Positions 29,272-39,185 of a DNA stretch of 64,000 bases are shown here, piece by piece. The translations under genes and the position numbers were made by a program. The first letter of the stretch is position 1; each line of letters starts with the position of its first letter. Origin of the DNA: Flavihumibacter fluvii (GTDB taxonomy: Bacteria > Bacteroidota > Bacteroidia > Chitinophagales > Chitinophagaceae); NCBI RefSeq assembly GCF_018595675.2, contig NZ_CP092333.1, positions 1,760,001-1,824,000 of the forward strand, given 5' to 3'. Under the pieces are notes generated by a model. It worked only from the letters and a program-made list of their open reading frames with translations, ran no database searches and had not been told where the DNA came from.

Positions 29272-29389
29272 TTATGAGTTTGTGCCACCGATTTGCAGTT
29301 GGCATTCTATCATTCAGAACAGCCATTTATATGCAGATTTATTTTATTTGACTGGTTGACGATTGGGACATATAGTATAGGAAAACACT

Positions 29390-29397
29390 TAATTTTG
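29390..29397 (+). promoter_or_regulatory. TAnnTTTG promoter element for the AraC-type regulator
   Basis: TAATTTTG, 23 bases before the ATG at 29421. A TTG at 29363-29365 is 24 bases upstream, slightly wider than usual. Confidence 0.5.
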
Positions 29398-29420
29398 AAG
29401 GAATAACTGTTTATTTATGC

Positions 29421-30620
29421 ATGGAAAAAATCACTGACTGGTATTTCGCTGTCATTTTCTTTGCCGGCTTTTTGGGATTTGTCGTAGCAGGAATACTTTT
29501 CTATTTAAACAAAAACAATTCCTTCCCGGCACGTTTATTAGCTGGTTTCCTGGTTTGCATTTCCTACCTCGCCATCAATTTCGGACTGATGGTAACCACT
29601 TTTTACCTTCATTTTCCGCATTTATGGCGTGCGTTTGGCTGGACTTCATTTTGTTATGCACCTTTAGCCTATATATATGTAAGAAGCGTCCTGGAACAAT
29701 CCTATAGTTTCAAACGGAAAGACTTTTTATGGTTCCTGCCGGCAATTTTATATACCATCAACCTACTGCCATTTTATCTCTGGCCTGCAGCGGAGAAAAT
29801 TGAATTCCTGGAAAATTTGCTGGCAACTCCCCGGCTAATTTTGAGGGAGCCTGAAGGACTGCTTCCGCAAGGCTGGGGCGTTTGGGCAAGATTGGTGATT
29901 GGCGTAGTTGCGACAACGGGCCAATTCCTGTTGCTGGCCAAATGGAAAAAAAAGATACTGGAAGCTGAAAAGCGCATTGAACAGAATATTGTTATTTTCC
30001 GTTGGCTTTCCTTATTCTCACTCGTCAATGCCATCTTTTATACCCTTGTTTTCATAGCTTTTATCTTTCATTTCTCAGGATCTTCCAACTATAATTACCC
30101 AATTATCTTTACCATTTGCGGCACCATCTTTTTTGTTTGCATTTCATTGCTGGTAAGGCCTTCCATATTGTATGGTATGACAGGGTGGCTGCAGGAACCA
30201 GAACCCACCCTTCTCCCTGAACCAGATAATGAACAAAGAAAAAACTCCTTAAGTATTTCCCAGGGAACTGCTTATAAGGAAGCCATTGAAAATCACTTCA
30301 GGACAAAACTCCCGTTTCGGAAGAATGGCTATACCATCGGTGAACTGTCGCAGGAACTAAACATCCCATCCTATCAATTGTCAGCATTTATAAACCAGGA
30401 ATATGGGAAAAACTTCAATGAACTGATCAACCAGTTCAGGGTAAATTACCTGGTTGACCTGGTAAAAACTTCTCCTGATTACCATCAATTCACTTTAGAA
30501 GCACTTGGTAAGGAAGCTGGATTCAATACCCGGGCGGCATTTATTTCTGCAGTAAAAAAGAATACCGGAAAAACGCCTTCCGATTATTTTGGGCGGAAAA
30601 CGGAAGCGATTGAGGCCTGA
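29421..30620 (+). CDS. membrane-bound AraC family transcriptional regulator
   Basis: 399 residues. About seven hydrophobic helices occupy residues 5-250, followed by a cytosolic linker and a C-terminal AraC-type double helix-turn-helix (about 295-392: TIGELSQELNIPSYQLSAFIN, then LEALGKEAGFNTRAAFISAVKKNTGKTPSDY). Such 7TM-HTH proteins are common in Bacteroidota and are thought to act as one-component membrane sensors. Position suggests control of the arylsulfatase gene 200 bases downstream on the same strand; that is inference only. Confidence 0.88.
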   Translation: MEKITDWYFAVIFFAGFLGFVVAGILFYLNKNNSFPARLLAGFLVCISYLAINFGLMVTTFYLHFPHLWRAFGWTSFCYAPLAYIYVRSVLEQSYSFKRKDFLWFLPAILYTINLLPFYLWPAAEKIEFLENLLATPRLILREPEGLLPQGWGVWARLVIGVVATTGQFLLLAKWKKKILEAEKRIEQNIVIFRWLSLFSLVNAIFYTLVFIAFIFHFSGSSNYNYPIIFTICGTIFFVCISLLVRPSILYGMTGWLQEPEPTLLPEPDNEQRKNSLSISQGTAYKEAIENHFRTKLPFRKNGYTIGELSQELNIPSYQLSAFINQEYGKNFNELINQFRVNYLVDLVKTSPDYHQFTLEALGKEAGFNTRAAFISAVKKNTGKTPSDYFGRKTEAIEA

Positions 30621-30704
30621 TTTGTACAAACTTTGAAAGTTTTTACAATTCCGTACATGCCTGATCGCCTGAATCTTCACAAAAAAGCTAAACTGCGTGA
30701 TGAA

Positions 30705-30758
30705 AAAGGGTGGATATAAAGTAAAGTATTTCATCCCTTTGTTTTATCACCACCCTTT
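30705..30758 (+). other. inverted repeat in the arylsulfatase leader
   Basis: AAAGGGTGG (30705-30713) and CCACCCTTT (30750-30758) are perfectly complementary around a 36-base AT-rich loop. It lies 64 bases before the arylsulfatase start, in a 200-base gap (30621-30821) that has no other clear element. It may be a terminator-like structure for the AraC gene, a leader hairpin or an operator pair. Confidence 0.35.
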
Positions 30759-30821
30759 CACAGGATTTCCTTTTATTTCAAAACAGTTTAGTTTAAAATG
30801 TTACCGCCAAATTCAGTTATT

Positions 30822-33260
30822 ATGATTTCTGCAAGCATTAACCTGTTAAAAAAAACCCTGTTTTCAGGCCTCGCCTTCTTATTGTTCTTATCCCCGCAGC
30901 TTTCCTTTTCGCAATCTGATCCCAGGGAAGTCAGGAAAGAAGTTTTTAAAGGCGAAATCAAATTAGATGTACGCGATTCCAAAGCTGACTGGGTGCCTTA
31001 TACCCCAAAAAAAGCCCCCAAAGGTGCGCCGAATGTATTGTTTGTTTTGTATGATGATACAGGCTTAGCGTCCTGGTCGCCATTTGGTGGTGCGATCAAT
31101 ATGCCCACCCTGGATAAACTGGCCAAAAACGGCCTTATTTATACCCAGTGGCATACTACTGCCCTTTGTTCGCCAACCCGATCAACTTTATTAACCGGCC
31201 GCAATCACCACCTTACCGGAAATGCCGCGATTACTGAAGGCGCTAATGGCTTTCCTGGTGCACACGGCCGTATTCCTGAACAGACAGCAACAATTGGCCA
31301 GATATTACAGGATAACGGCTGGAGTACCTTCTGGATGGGAAAAAACCACAATGTTCCTGAACAGGATGTTTCATCCGGCGGAAGCCGCAAACAGTGGCCA
31401 ACCCAAATGGGCTTTGACCGCTTTTATGGTTTTATTGGTGGGGAAACCAACCAATGGTATCCCGACCTGATCGAAGACAACCATTTCATTGAAGCCCCCT
31501 ATGGACCTGAAAAAGGCTATCACCTGTCCAAAGACCTGGCCGATAAAGCCCTGGAATATATCCGTGACCAGAAAGCGACCAACCCCTCCAAACCCTGGTT
31601 CATGTGGTATTGTCCGGGTGCCAACCATGCCCCCCACCATGCCCCGGCGGATTATATCGCCAAATACAAAGGTAAATTCGACGGTGGCTATGATGCCTAT
31701 CGCAAATGGGTATTGCCCCGTATGATCGAAAGAGGTATCATTCCAAAAGGCACCGACCTCACCGAATTCAACCCACTTCCGCCTAATGTGAGCAGTCCGG
31801 CTGACTATGTGCGCCCCTGGAATGAACTGAAACCGGAAGAGAAAAAACTGTTTTCACGGCTCGCCGAAGTTTACGCCGCCTTCTCGGAATATACAGACGT
31901 TCAGGTAGGAAGGATTATTGATTACCTGGAGAAAACCGGACAATTAGAAAACACCGTGGTGATTTATGCAGCAGATAACGGTGCTTCCGGTGAAGGATCA
32001 CCCAATGGATCTGTAAATGAAAATAAATTCTTCAATGGTTATCCGGATGAGCTGGCAGAGAACCTGAAATATATGAATGTGATGGGTGGACCGGATACCT
32101 ACGAGCATTTCCCAACAGGCTGGGCAGCGGCATTTTCCACACCTTTTAAAATGTTCAAGCGCTACAGTGAATATGCTGGTGGAACATCTGATCCTTTAGT
32201 GATCTCCTGGCCCAAAGGCATCAAAGCCCGTGGTGAAGTGCGTAACCAATACCACCACTCAACAGATATTGTTCCGACCATCCTGGAAATATGCGGACTG
32301 GAAATGCCCAAGGTATATAAAGGTGTAGGGCAATATCCTATAACCGGCACCTCCATGAAATATACTTTTGATGCAACCCCGGACGCACCAACACAAAAAC
32401 ACCGGCAATATTATGCCATGCTGGGCACCCGGGCTATTTGGGAAGATGGCTGGAAAGCAGTTGCTTTACACGCTCCATTAACCAGTAAAGGACATTTCGA
32501 CCAGGATGAATGGGAGCTGTATAATGTAAATACCGACCGTGCAGAATCAAAGAACCTTGCCAAAGAAAATCCGGAAAAACTAAAACAACTCATCGCTGCC
32601 TGGTTTGATGAAGCAGACAGAAACCTGGTATTACCATTGGACGACCGGTCAGCTGTTGAACAGCTCGGTATTGAAAGACCGTCTGAAGAGGAACCCAGGG
32701 AACGTTATTTGTATTTCCCGGGAACTGCACCAGTTCCGGAAGGTGTGGCGGTAAATGTTCGTGGCCGTTCATTCAAGATCATAGCTGATGTAACGATCAA
32801 AGACATCAACGCCAGTGGGGTCATCTTTGCTCATGGTTCGAGGTTTGGTGGCCATACATTGTTCATCAAGAATAAAAAACTGTATTATGTCTATAATTTC
32901 CTTGGCATCAAGCCCGAACAGAAATTGATCTCGGGTGAACTTAAACCCGGGAAATATACCCTGGGTATGGAATTCATCCGCGAGAAAACCGGGGAACATG
33001 GGGAACAAATCGGCCAGGCCAAATTATATGTAAATGATAAAATGGTAGCGAAGGGTCCCATGAAAACACAAGCAGGAAAATTCACCCTGTCAGGAGATGG
33101 CTTGTGTGTGGGATATGATAGTGGTGATGCAGTAAGCAGTGAATATAAAACTCCAGGTACTTTTAAAGGCGGAACTATCCTGGGTGTTGGTATTACAGTT
33201 GAAAAGGCCCAGTACCTTGATTTGCAGAAGGAAGCACAAAGGGCATTGTACAGGGATTAA
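30822..33260 (+). CDS. secreted arylsulfatase (formylglycine type)
   Basis: Hydrolyses sulfate esters; S1-type sulfatase by motif. 812 residues from the second ATG, which gives a clean signal peptide ending in SFSQ; an ATG eight codons earlier is possible. Metal-binding Asp pair YDDTG near residue 78, and the maturation motif CSPTRS with Cys116 and Arg120, the Cys to be oxidised to formylglycine by a maturase not seen here. The middle carries further sulfatase motifs (GKNH, AADNG). The C-terminal 190 residues form a beta-sandwich, lectin-like module that many sulfatases lack. Substrate unknown; glycan or small aryl sulfates are both possible. Confidence 0.92.
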   Translation: MISASINLLKKTLFSGLAFLLFLSPQLSFSQSDPREVRKEVFKGEIKLDVRDSKADWVPYTPKKAPKGAPNVLFVLYDDTGLASWSPFGGAINMPTLDKLAKNGLIYTQWHTTALCSPTRSTLLTGRNHHLTGNAAITEGANGFPGAHGRIPEQTATIGQILQDNGWSTFWMGKNHNVPEQDVSSGGSRKQWPTQMGFDRFYGFIGGETNQWYPDLIEDNHFIEAPYGPEKGYHLSKDLADKALEYIRDQKATNPSKPWFMWYCPGANHAPHHAPADYIAKYKGKFDGGYDAYRKWVLPRMIERGIIPKGTDLTEFNPLPPNVSSPADYVRPWNELKPEEKKLFSRLAEVYAAFSEYTDVQVGRIIDYLEKTGQLENTVVIYAADNGASGEGSPNGSVNENKFFNGYPDELAENLKYMNVMGGPDTYEHFPTGWAAAFSTPFKMFKRYSEYAGGTSDPLVISWPKGIKARGEVRNQYHHSTDIVPTILEICGLEMPKVYKGVGQYPITGTSMKYTFDATPDAPTQKHRQYYAMLGTRAIWEDGWKAVALHAPLTSKGHFDQDEWELYNVNTDRAESKNLAKENPEKLKQLIAAWFDEADRNLVLPLDDRSAVEQLGIERPSEEEPRERYLYFPGTAPVPEGVAVNVRGRSFKIIADVTIKDINASGVIFAHGSRFGGHTLFIKNKKLYYVYNFLGIKPEQKLISGELKPGKYTLGMEFIREKTGEHGEQIGQAKLYVNDKMVAKGPMKTQAGKFTLSGDGLCVGYDSGDAVSSEYKTPGTFKGGTILGVGITVEKAQYLDLQKEAQRALYRD

Positions 33261-33294
33261 TGCACGTATACTAACCTGGCTGAATAGGTCTTAA

Positions 33295-33331
33295 CCAGGG
33301 GTTGTCCATCTTTATGACCGGCAACCCCTGG
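33295..33331 (+). other. 10-bp stem-loop after the arylsulfatase
   Basis: CCAGGGGTTG and CAACCCCTGG pair perfectly around a 17-base loop, 35 bases after the stop. There is no T-run, so it is not a classic terminator; it could protect the mRNA 3' end. The rest of 33261-33476 holds no gene that I can support. Confidence 0.5.
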
Positions 33332-33476
33332 AACTTAAGAATACCCTCAAATGAAAATGCAGCCAACCTTGTTTCAATTTATAAATCAATACATATCAGT
33401 GACCCAAAAAAAGCAATAAACAATCCTGTACTCCTAAGTTTGGTGAATAGATGTCCTTCAAAAAATTCACCCAACC

Positions 33477-34046
33477 ATGCTTTTAAAAAAATGGTGGCTA
33501 ATGGTTGCCCAGGGGATATTGCTGCTGTTATTGAGTTCTTTTTTCCTTACAAATCCCAAACAGCTGATTTCCTCCACAGGAATCCAGGTTGCCAGTATTG
33601 CTTTGCTGACCGGTGCGATTGCCGTGTTGGGGTATTTCCTGGCTAATCCCAATGATAAAGACATGATCGAAATGCTATCTGGTGTTTTCAGCATAGTTGC
33701 CGGCGTATTTTTTCTTACCGGTGGCAGCCTTGCCCACCAGCTGATCAGCTGGCTATATGCCGGATTCATGGCCTTAAATGCTTTACTGACCATTCACACC
33801 TGCTGGTTCTTAAAATCCGAAATCAGCTGGTGGTGGATGTCCATTGTTTTCCTCGCTTATACCTTATTGGTTATTTACCTGTTCGTTACAGGTGACTCCA
33901 CAATGAATACACCCTTGAACATTATAATTGGACTGCAGTTTCTGTTAACCGGGCTGTTTTCCATTTTGCTGGCAACAGCAGTGAACAAACTGGAACGTGA
34001 ATTCAGTAAAACGATCCAGGAAATCATCAATCAGCGCAACACATAA
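33477..34046 (+). CDS. HdeD/DUF308-like small membrane protein
   Basis: 189 residues with about six hydrophobic helices (for example GILLLLLSSFFLT, VASIALLTGAIAVLGYFL, LNIIIGLQFLLTGLFSILL) in three pairs, and a short charged C-terminal tail. This matches the layout of HdeD/DUF308 membrane proteins, which in enterobacteria are linked to acid stress; the role here is unknown. A hairpin ends six bases before the ATG (33442-33471). Confidence 0.6.
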   Translation: MLLKKWWLMVAQGILLLLLSSFFLTNPKQLISSTGIQVASIALLTGAIAVLGYFLANPNDKDMIEMLSGVFSIVAGVFFLTGGSLAHQLISWLYAGFMALNALLTIHTCWFLKSEISWWWMSIVFLAYTLLVIYLFVTGDSTMNTPLNIIIGLQFLLTGLFSILLATAVNKLEREFSKTIQEIINQRNT

Positions 34047-34093
34047 TTCTAAAGAATCAAAACAAAACGCATGCTTGAATTCATTGGTCGAAA

Positions 34094-34360
34094 ATGGTGG
34101 ATCTCTTTTTTGAAGATAATGACGGCAATGTTTTCCAAAAAGATAATAAAGGAAAAGTCAACCAACGGGACAATAAATCAAACAGTTGGAAGCCGGCAAA
34201 TAATACAACCGCTAACAATCCGGTAAACCGTGATATGCAAGCCCGGGACCGGAGCAACCAGAGAACAAATAATTACAATACTATGAGCCGGCCTGCAGCA
34301 AAACCAGCTGGAAGGCCAAATACGGGATCAAGGCCAGCGGGCGGTGGAAAGAGACGGTAA
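34094..34360 (+). CDS. short Asn/Arg-rich ORF, possibly a gene remnant
   Basis: 88 codons of low complexity: DNDGNVFQKDNKGKVNQRDN, then Asn/Pro/Arg/Gly-rich to GGGKRR. It resembles the C-terminal tail of longer secreted Bacteroidota proteins that carry GNVYR/NWQQR-like repeats. There is no signal peptide, and an in-frame TGA six codons upstream rules out a longer N-terminus. Either a small basic protein or the leftover end of a deleted gene; the second seems more likely. Confidence 0.35.
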   Translation: MVDLFFEDNDGNVFQKDNKGKVNQRDNKSNSWKPANNTTANNPVNRDMQARDRSNQRTNNYNTMSRPAAKPAGRPNTGSRPAGGGKRR

Positions 34361-34458
34361 AACAATTGCCAGTAGATGATAAATATCAACTGAAAAAACG
34401 ATTAATGTCATTTTACTGGTAATGCATTCCAATTAGCTTTACCCTATAATTAAGCAAT

Positions 34459-34692
34459 ATGGATAAGCATTATTTATTGAATGAATTCCCTGAACAAAAA
34501 GAAAAGATCCAGGAATTGAAAGTTTCTGATGCCCACTTTAAAAAATTGTATGAAGAATATAATGCAGTGAACCATGAAGTGGAGCGTATTGAGAATGGCC
34601 TGGAACCCACTTCCGACGTGTTTTTGAATGATTTGAAATTAAAGCGTGTAACGTTGAAGGATGAATTGTATGGAATGTTAGAGAAAGGGTGA
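34459..34692 (+). CDS. DUF465 (YdcH-like) family protein
   Basis: 77 residues, entirely helical and charged, with the DUF465 pattern: HYLLNEFPEQKEKI, HFKKLYEEYNAVNHEVERIE and a second helix LKRVTLKDELY. The family is of unknown function, cytosolic, probably a two-helix dimer. The stop codon lies inside the first unit of the heptamer array that follows, and a bidirectional terminator comes 50 bases later. 34361-34458 holds only AT-rich sequence. Confidence 0.8.
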   Translation: MDKHYLLNEFPEQKEKIQELKVSDAHFKKLYEEYNAVNHEVERIENGLEPTSDVFLNDLKLKRVTLKDELYGMLEKG

Positions 34693-34730
34693 ACGGTAAA
34701 TGGTAAACGGTGAACAGTAAACGGTAAACA
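34689..34730 (+). repeat. array of six GTRAAYR heptamers at the end of the DUF465 gene
   Basis: Six uninterrupted 7-base units: GTGAACG, GTAAATG, GTAAACG, GTGAACA, GTAAACG, GTAAACA. The first unit contains the DUF465 stop codon. It faces a minus-strand array at 34810-34844 across a terminator hairpin. Confidence 0.8.
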
Positions 34731-34741
34731 GGGCAAATAGG

Positions 34742-34776
34742 AAATAAGCCAACAGGTAATACCTGTTGGCTTATTT
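34742..34776. terminator. bidirectional intrinsic terminator between DUF465 and sdhB
   Basis: AAATAAGCCAACAGGTA, one base, then its exact complement: a 17-base perfect inverted repeat whose T-rich ends serve both strands. It is flanked on each side by inverted heptamer arrays. Confidence 0.9.
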
Positions 34777-34809
34777 ATTCAATTATAGTATTTAGAATAA
34801 CGGGGGCAC

Positions 34810-34844
34810 CGTCTACCGTTCACCGTTTACCTCTCACCTCCTAC
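34810..34844 (-). repeat. array of five GTRRRMG heptamers at the end of sdhB
   Basis: On the minus strand, in order away from sdhB: GTAGGAG, GTGAGAG, GTAAACG, GTGAACG, GTAGACG. The first unit contains the sdhB stop codon TAG. Two central units equal units of the facing array at 34689-34730. Confidence 0.75.
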
Positions 34845-35605
34845 TTCTCCGACACCAATCCTGCTCCAATATATTCTGCATTCAGCCTGGCGATATTGCT
34901 CAAAGAGATTTCCTTTGGACAAACCGCTTCACAGGCTCCTGTGTTAGTGCATGCACCGAATCCTTCCTTATCCATTTGCGCCACCATGTTCAACACACGG
35001 GTCTTCCGTTCGGGAGCGCCTTGTGGTAACAAGGCCAGGTGTGAAACTTTGGCAGACAGGAATAACATTGCTGAACTGTTCTTGCAGGCTGCAACGCAGG
35101 CCCCGCAACCGATACAGGCTGCCGCTGCAAAAGCGGAATCGGCCTTATCCTTTTCAACAGGTGTGGCATTGGCATCCACCGCATTACCGGTGTTTACAGA
35201 AATAAATCCGCCTGCCTGTATAATGCGGTCAAATGAACTACGGTCTACCATCAGGTCTTTGATCACCGGGAAGGCACTGGCCCTCCAGGGCTCAACAACA
35301 ATAACATCGCCATCCTTGTATTCGCGCATGTGCAACTGGCAGGTGGTATTCGCATGCCAGGGACCATGTGGCCTTCCATTGATATACATGGAACACATAC
35401 CGCAGATTCCTTCACGACAATCGTGGTCAAATGCAATAGGATCCTTTCCATCACTGATCAGTTGTTCATTCAGCACGTCAAACATTTCAAGGAAAGACAT
35501 TTCCTTAGAAATACCCTGCACAGGATAAGTTTCAAAGCGTCCTTTATCCTGGCTGTTTTGTTGTTTCCAGACTTTCAAGGTCAGATTCATTGTACCGTGT
35601 TCCAT
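34841..35605 (-). CDS. sdhB: succinate dehydrogenase iron-sulfur subunit
   Basis: Electron-transfer subunit of succinate dehydrogenase/fumarate reductase. 254 residues from the ATG at 35605. The [2Fe-2S] ligands are in CREGICGMC with a fourth Cys at 89; [11 protein letters not shown] (164-174) and [11 protein letters not shown] (219-229) bind the [4Fe-4S] and [3Fe-4S] clusters, with the usual CP in the last motif. The ATG at 35590 is an alternative start. Last gene of the sdhC-sdhA-sdhB operon, 20 bases after sdhA. Confidence 0.96.
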   Translation of the reverse strand: MEHGTMNLTLKVWKQQNSQDKGRFETYPVQGISKEMSFLEMFDVLNEQLISDGKDPIAFDHDCREGICGMCSMYINGRPHGPWHANTTCQLHMREYKDGDVIVVEPWRASAFPVIKDLMVDRSSFDRIIQAGGFISVNTGNAVDANATPVEKDKADSAFAAAACIGCGACVAACKNSSAMLFLSAKVSHLALLPQGAPERKTRVLNMVAQMDKEGFGACTNTGACEAVCPKEISLSNIARLNAEYIGAGLVSEK

Positions 35606-35625
35606 AGTCAAGTATTAAAACAATA

Positions 35626-37599
<1,974 letters not shown>

Positions 37600-37711
37600 A
37601 TATCGTCGATTAGATGCGTTAAACGTTGAAATTATAAGGGAAAATGCAGTAAAGTTTTTTTTGTTAGTCCAGCGACCATATGGATCCACTTCCCTTTAAA
37701 CAGCTATCTTT

Positions 37712-38419
37712 TTATTTGATCCAGCCCAGGTACATGGCAACAGGCATCAGCGCAAATACCAAAGGAACCAAAATGGCAAAACCATAGCCCAGGCTGGTGA
37801 GTAATGCATTATATTTCTTATTGTGCACGCCGATGGTCCGGAAAGCGCTCTGGAACCCATGCGCAAGATGGTAAGCCAGTGAAAAACAAGCCAGCACATA
37901 AACGATAACAACCCATGCCTGCGAAAAAACCATTTGCATTTCCATGAACATATCATGCATCTCAACCCCGTTATAGGTAACCGGTACAAGGGAATCGGTA
38001 AACCTTGCTTTGACCCAGAAATGAGCCAGGTGGATAACCAGGAAGAACAAAATCAGGGTACCCAAAAGGCCCATTGACCGGCTGTACCATTTACTTCCCC
38101 GGTTGCCCAGGTTTACTTCGTAACCGACTTTCCGGGTGGCCCTGTTCTTCAATTCAAGCAGGTATCCCTGGATAATATGGAGGAGTAAACCAAGAAAAAG
38201 GCCAATTTCCAGAATCCTGATCAATACCGTAGAACCCATAAAATGGGCGGCCTTATTAAACATTTCGCCATCATCTTTATCGTTGAAAATGGGAAGATCT
38301 GCGAATATGCAGGCGTTTATACCAACATGGACAATCAAAAAACTAATCAGGAATAATCCGGTAAGACCCATTACGAATTTCTTGCCAACCGAAGAGGTGA
38401 AGAATTCAGACCATTGCAT
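37712..38419 (-). CDS. sdhC: succinate dehydrogenase cytochrome b subunit
   Basis: Membrane anchor of succinate dehydrogenase, 235 residues with five transmembrane helices, the single-subunit, probably dihaem, B-type form. Candidate haem ligands are His31 (IVHVG), the His of LLHIIQG, LVIHLAHFW and YHLAHGF. It transfers electrons to menaquinone. First gene of the operon with a good promoter 25 bases upstream; sdhA follows after 112 bases. Confidence 0.93.
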   Translation of the reverse strand: MQWSEFFTSSVGKKFVMGLTGLFLISFLIVHVGINACIFADLPIFNDKDDGEMFNKAAHFMGSTVLIRILEIGLFLGLLLHIIQGYLLELKNRATRKVGYEVNLGNRGSKWYSRSMGLLGTLILFFLVIHLAHFWVKARFTDSLVPVTYNGVEMHDMFMEMQMVFSQAWVVIVYVLACFSLAYHLAHGFQSAFRTIGVHNKKYNALLTSLGYGFAILVPLVFALMPVAMYLGWIK

Positions 38420-38443
38420 ACGGAGCCGTGTTTATTATTTGCA

Positions 38444-38476
38444 CAAAAATAGCCATTGAAGGCTTCCCTTTAACAA
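38444..38476 (-). promoter_or_regulatory. promoter of the sdhCAB operon
   Basis: Minus strand TTG (38474-38476), a 22-base spacer, TATTTTTG (38444-38451). Both elements of the Bacteroidota primary-sigma promoter are present at allowed spacing. The leader is about 20 bases. Confidence 0.65.
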
Positions 38477-38527
38477 TTCTGTATAATTTTTATTGCAGGT
38501 TGGCATTGTAATTCAAACAATTAATAC

Positions 38528-38617
38528 GCCCGCCTTCGCTGATCGCGTGCGTTACTGCTTAAGCACCGGTAGAGGCAAAAAAAAGCCCGCCTTTGCTGAA
38601 GCTACGGCGGGCAAAGC
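38528..38617 (+). repeat. dispersed repeat, copy B and a truncated neighbour
   Basis: AAGCTACGGCGGGCAAAGC at 38599-38617 matches copy A (6498-6516) at 17 of 19 bases. Its left part GCCCGCCTTTGCTGA (38585-38599) recurs with one change at 38528-38542 (GCCCGCCTTCGCTGA), a truncated copy. Read as protein, the element gives PAFAEATAGK, a phrase I know from spurious ORFs in Bacteroidota repeats. Confidence 0.6.
38577..38612 (-). terminator. intrinsic terminator of the DUF3276 gene, formed by the dispersed repeat
   Basis: On the minus strand GCCCGCC and GGCGGGC form a seven-pair GC stem followed by eight Ts. It lies 20 bases after the DUF3276 stop and is part of repeat copy B. Confidence 0.8.
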
Positions 38618-38632
38618 AATTGGTTGGTCAGA

Positions 38633-39064
38633 TTACCACTTATCTACTTCCTCATCGTTTCCGGTGACGGACTGAATGGGTGCAATGTCAATAACCGGCG
38701 CCTGCGCAACTGTATCGACAATTACAGGCTCAGCTTCAACAGCAACTTCATGTCCGTCTAATCCTTCTTCAAGGTTGTCGTGGTTAAAAGCATCGAAATC
38801 AAAATCGGGCATGAGGTCGGTCTTTACATAATCAACCGCTTCAGTTAATGCCTTTAAAAATTTGTTGAAATCTTCTTTATAGAGAAATATTTTATGACGG
38901 TCATAACCGTTATCATCAAATCTCTTCCGGCTCTCTGTAATCGTTAAGTAATAATCGTTACTCCGGGTTGCTCTAACATCAAAAAAGTAGGTCCTGCGTT
39001 TTCCGGCTCTGATGCGCTTGCTGTAAACGCTTTCCATCTTTTTTTCGTTGTTCTCGTACGCCAC
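38633..39064 (-). CDS. PUR-alpha-like DUF3276 protein
   Basis: 143 residues. The core (about 10-85) is one PUR repeat: VYSKRIRAGKRRTYFFDVRAT, SNDYYLTITESRKRF, then KIFLYKEDFNKFLKAL. PUR domains bind single-stranded nucleic acid; the family is small and widespread in Bacteroidota and its role is not established. The last 50 residues are acidic and probably disordered. The start is GTG at 39064; the ATG nine codons later would also leave the domain intact. The 121-base gap upstream (39065-39185) shows nothing clear. Confidence 0.82.
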   Translation of the reverse strand: MAYENNEKKMESVYSKRIRAGKRRTYFFDVRATRSNDYYLTITESRKRFDDNGYDRHKIFLYKEDFNKFLKALTEAVDYVKTDLMPDFDFDAFNHDNLEEGLDGHEVAVEAEPVIVDTVAQAPVIDIAPIQSVTGNDEEVDKW

Positions 39065-39185
39065 AATGGTTGTTTTTGCTGTTAATAATTCTTTAGGGTC
39101 AATTAAGTACTAGCAAATAAAGGAGTTGTTTCGGAATTATCAAAATTTTACCAAACTTTTATGCAGCGCTAAGTGTTTCCCATTA

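Noticed and set aside
33302-33646. 114-codon frame before the HdeD-like gene
   Set aside because: Overlaps the membrane-protein gene in another frame, with Pro/Cys-rich random composition.
34896-35528. 210-codon plus-strand frame opposite sdhB
   Set aside because: Antisense shadow of sdhB, whose cluster motifs are unmistakable.
37600-37689. 30-residue N-terminal extension of SdhA
   Set aside because: No similarity to the family N-terminus; [10 protein letters not shown] is the expected start.
38493-38675. 60-codon plus-strand frame between sdhC and the DUF3276 gene
   Set aside because: Its readable part PAFAEATAGK is the translation of the dispersed repeat/terminator, not a protein.
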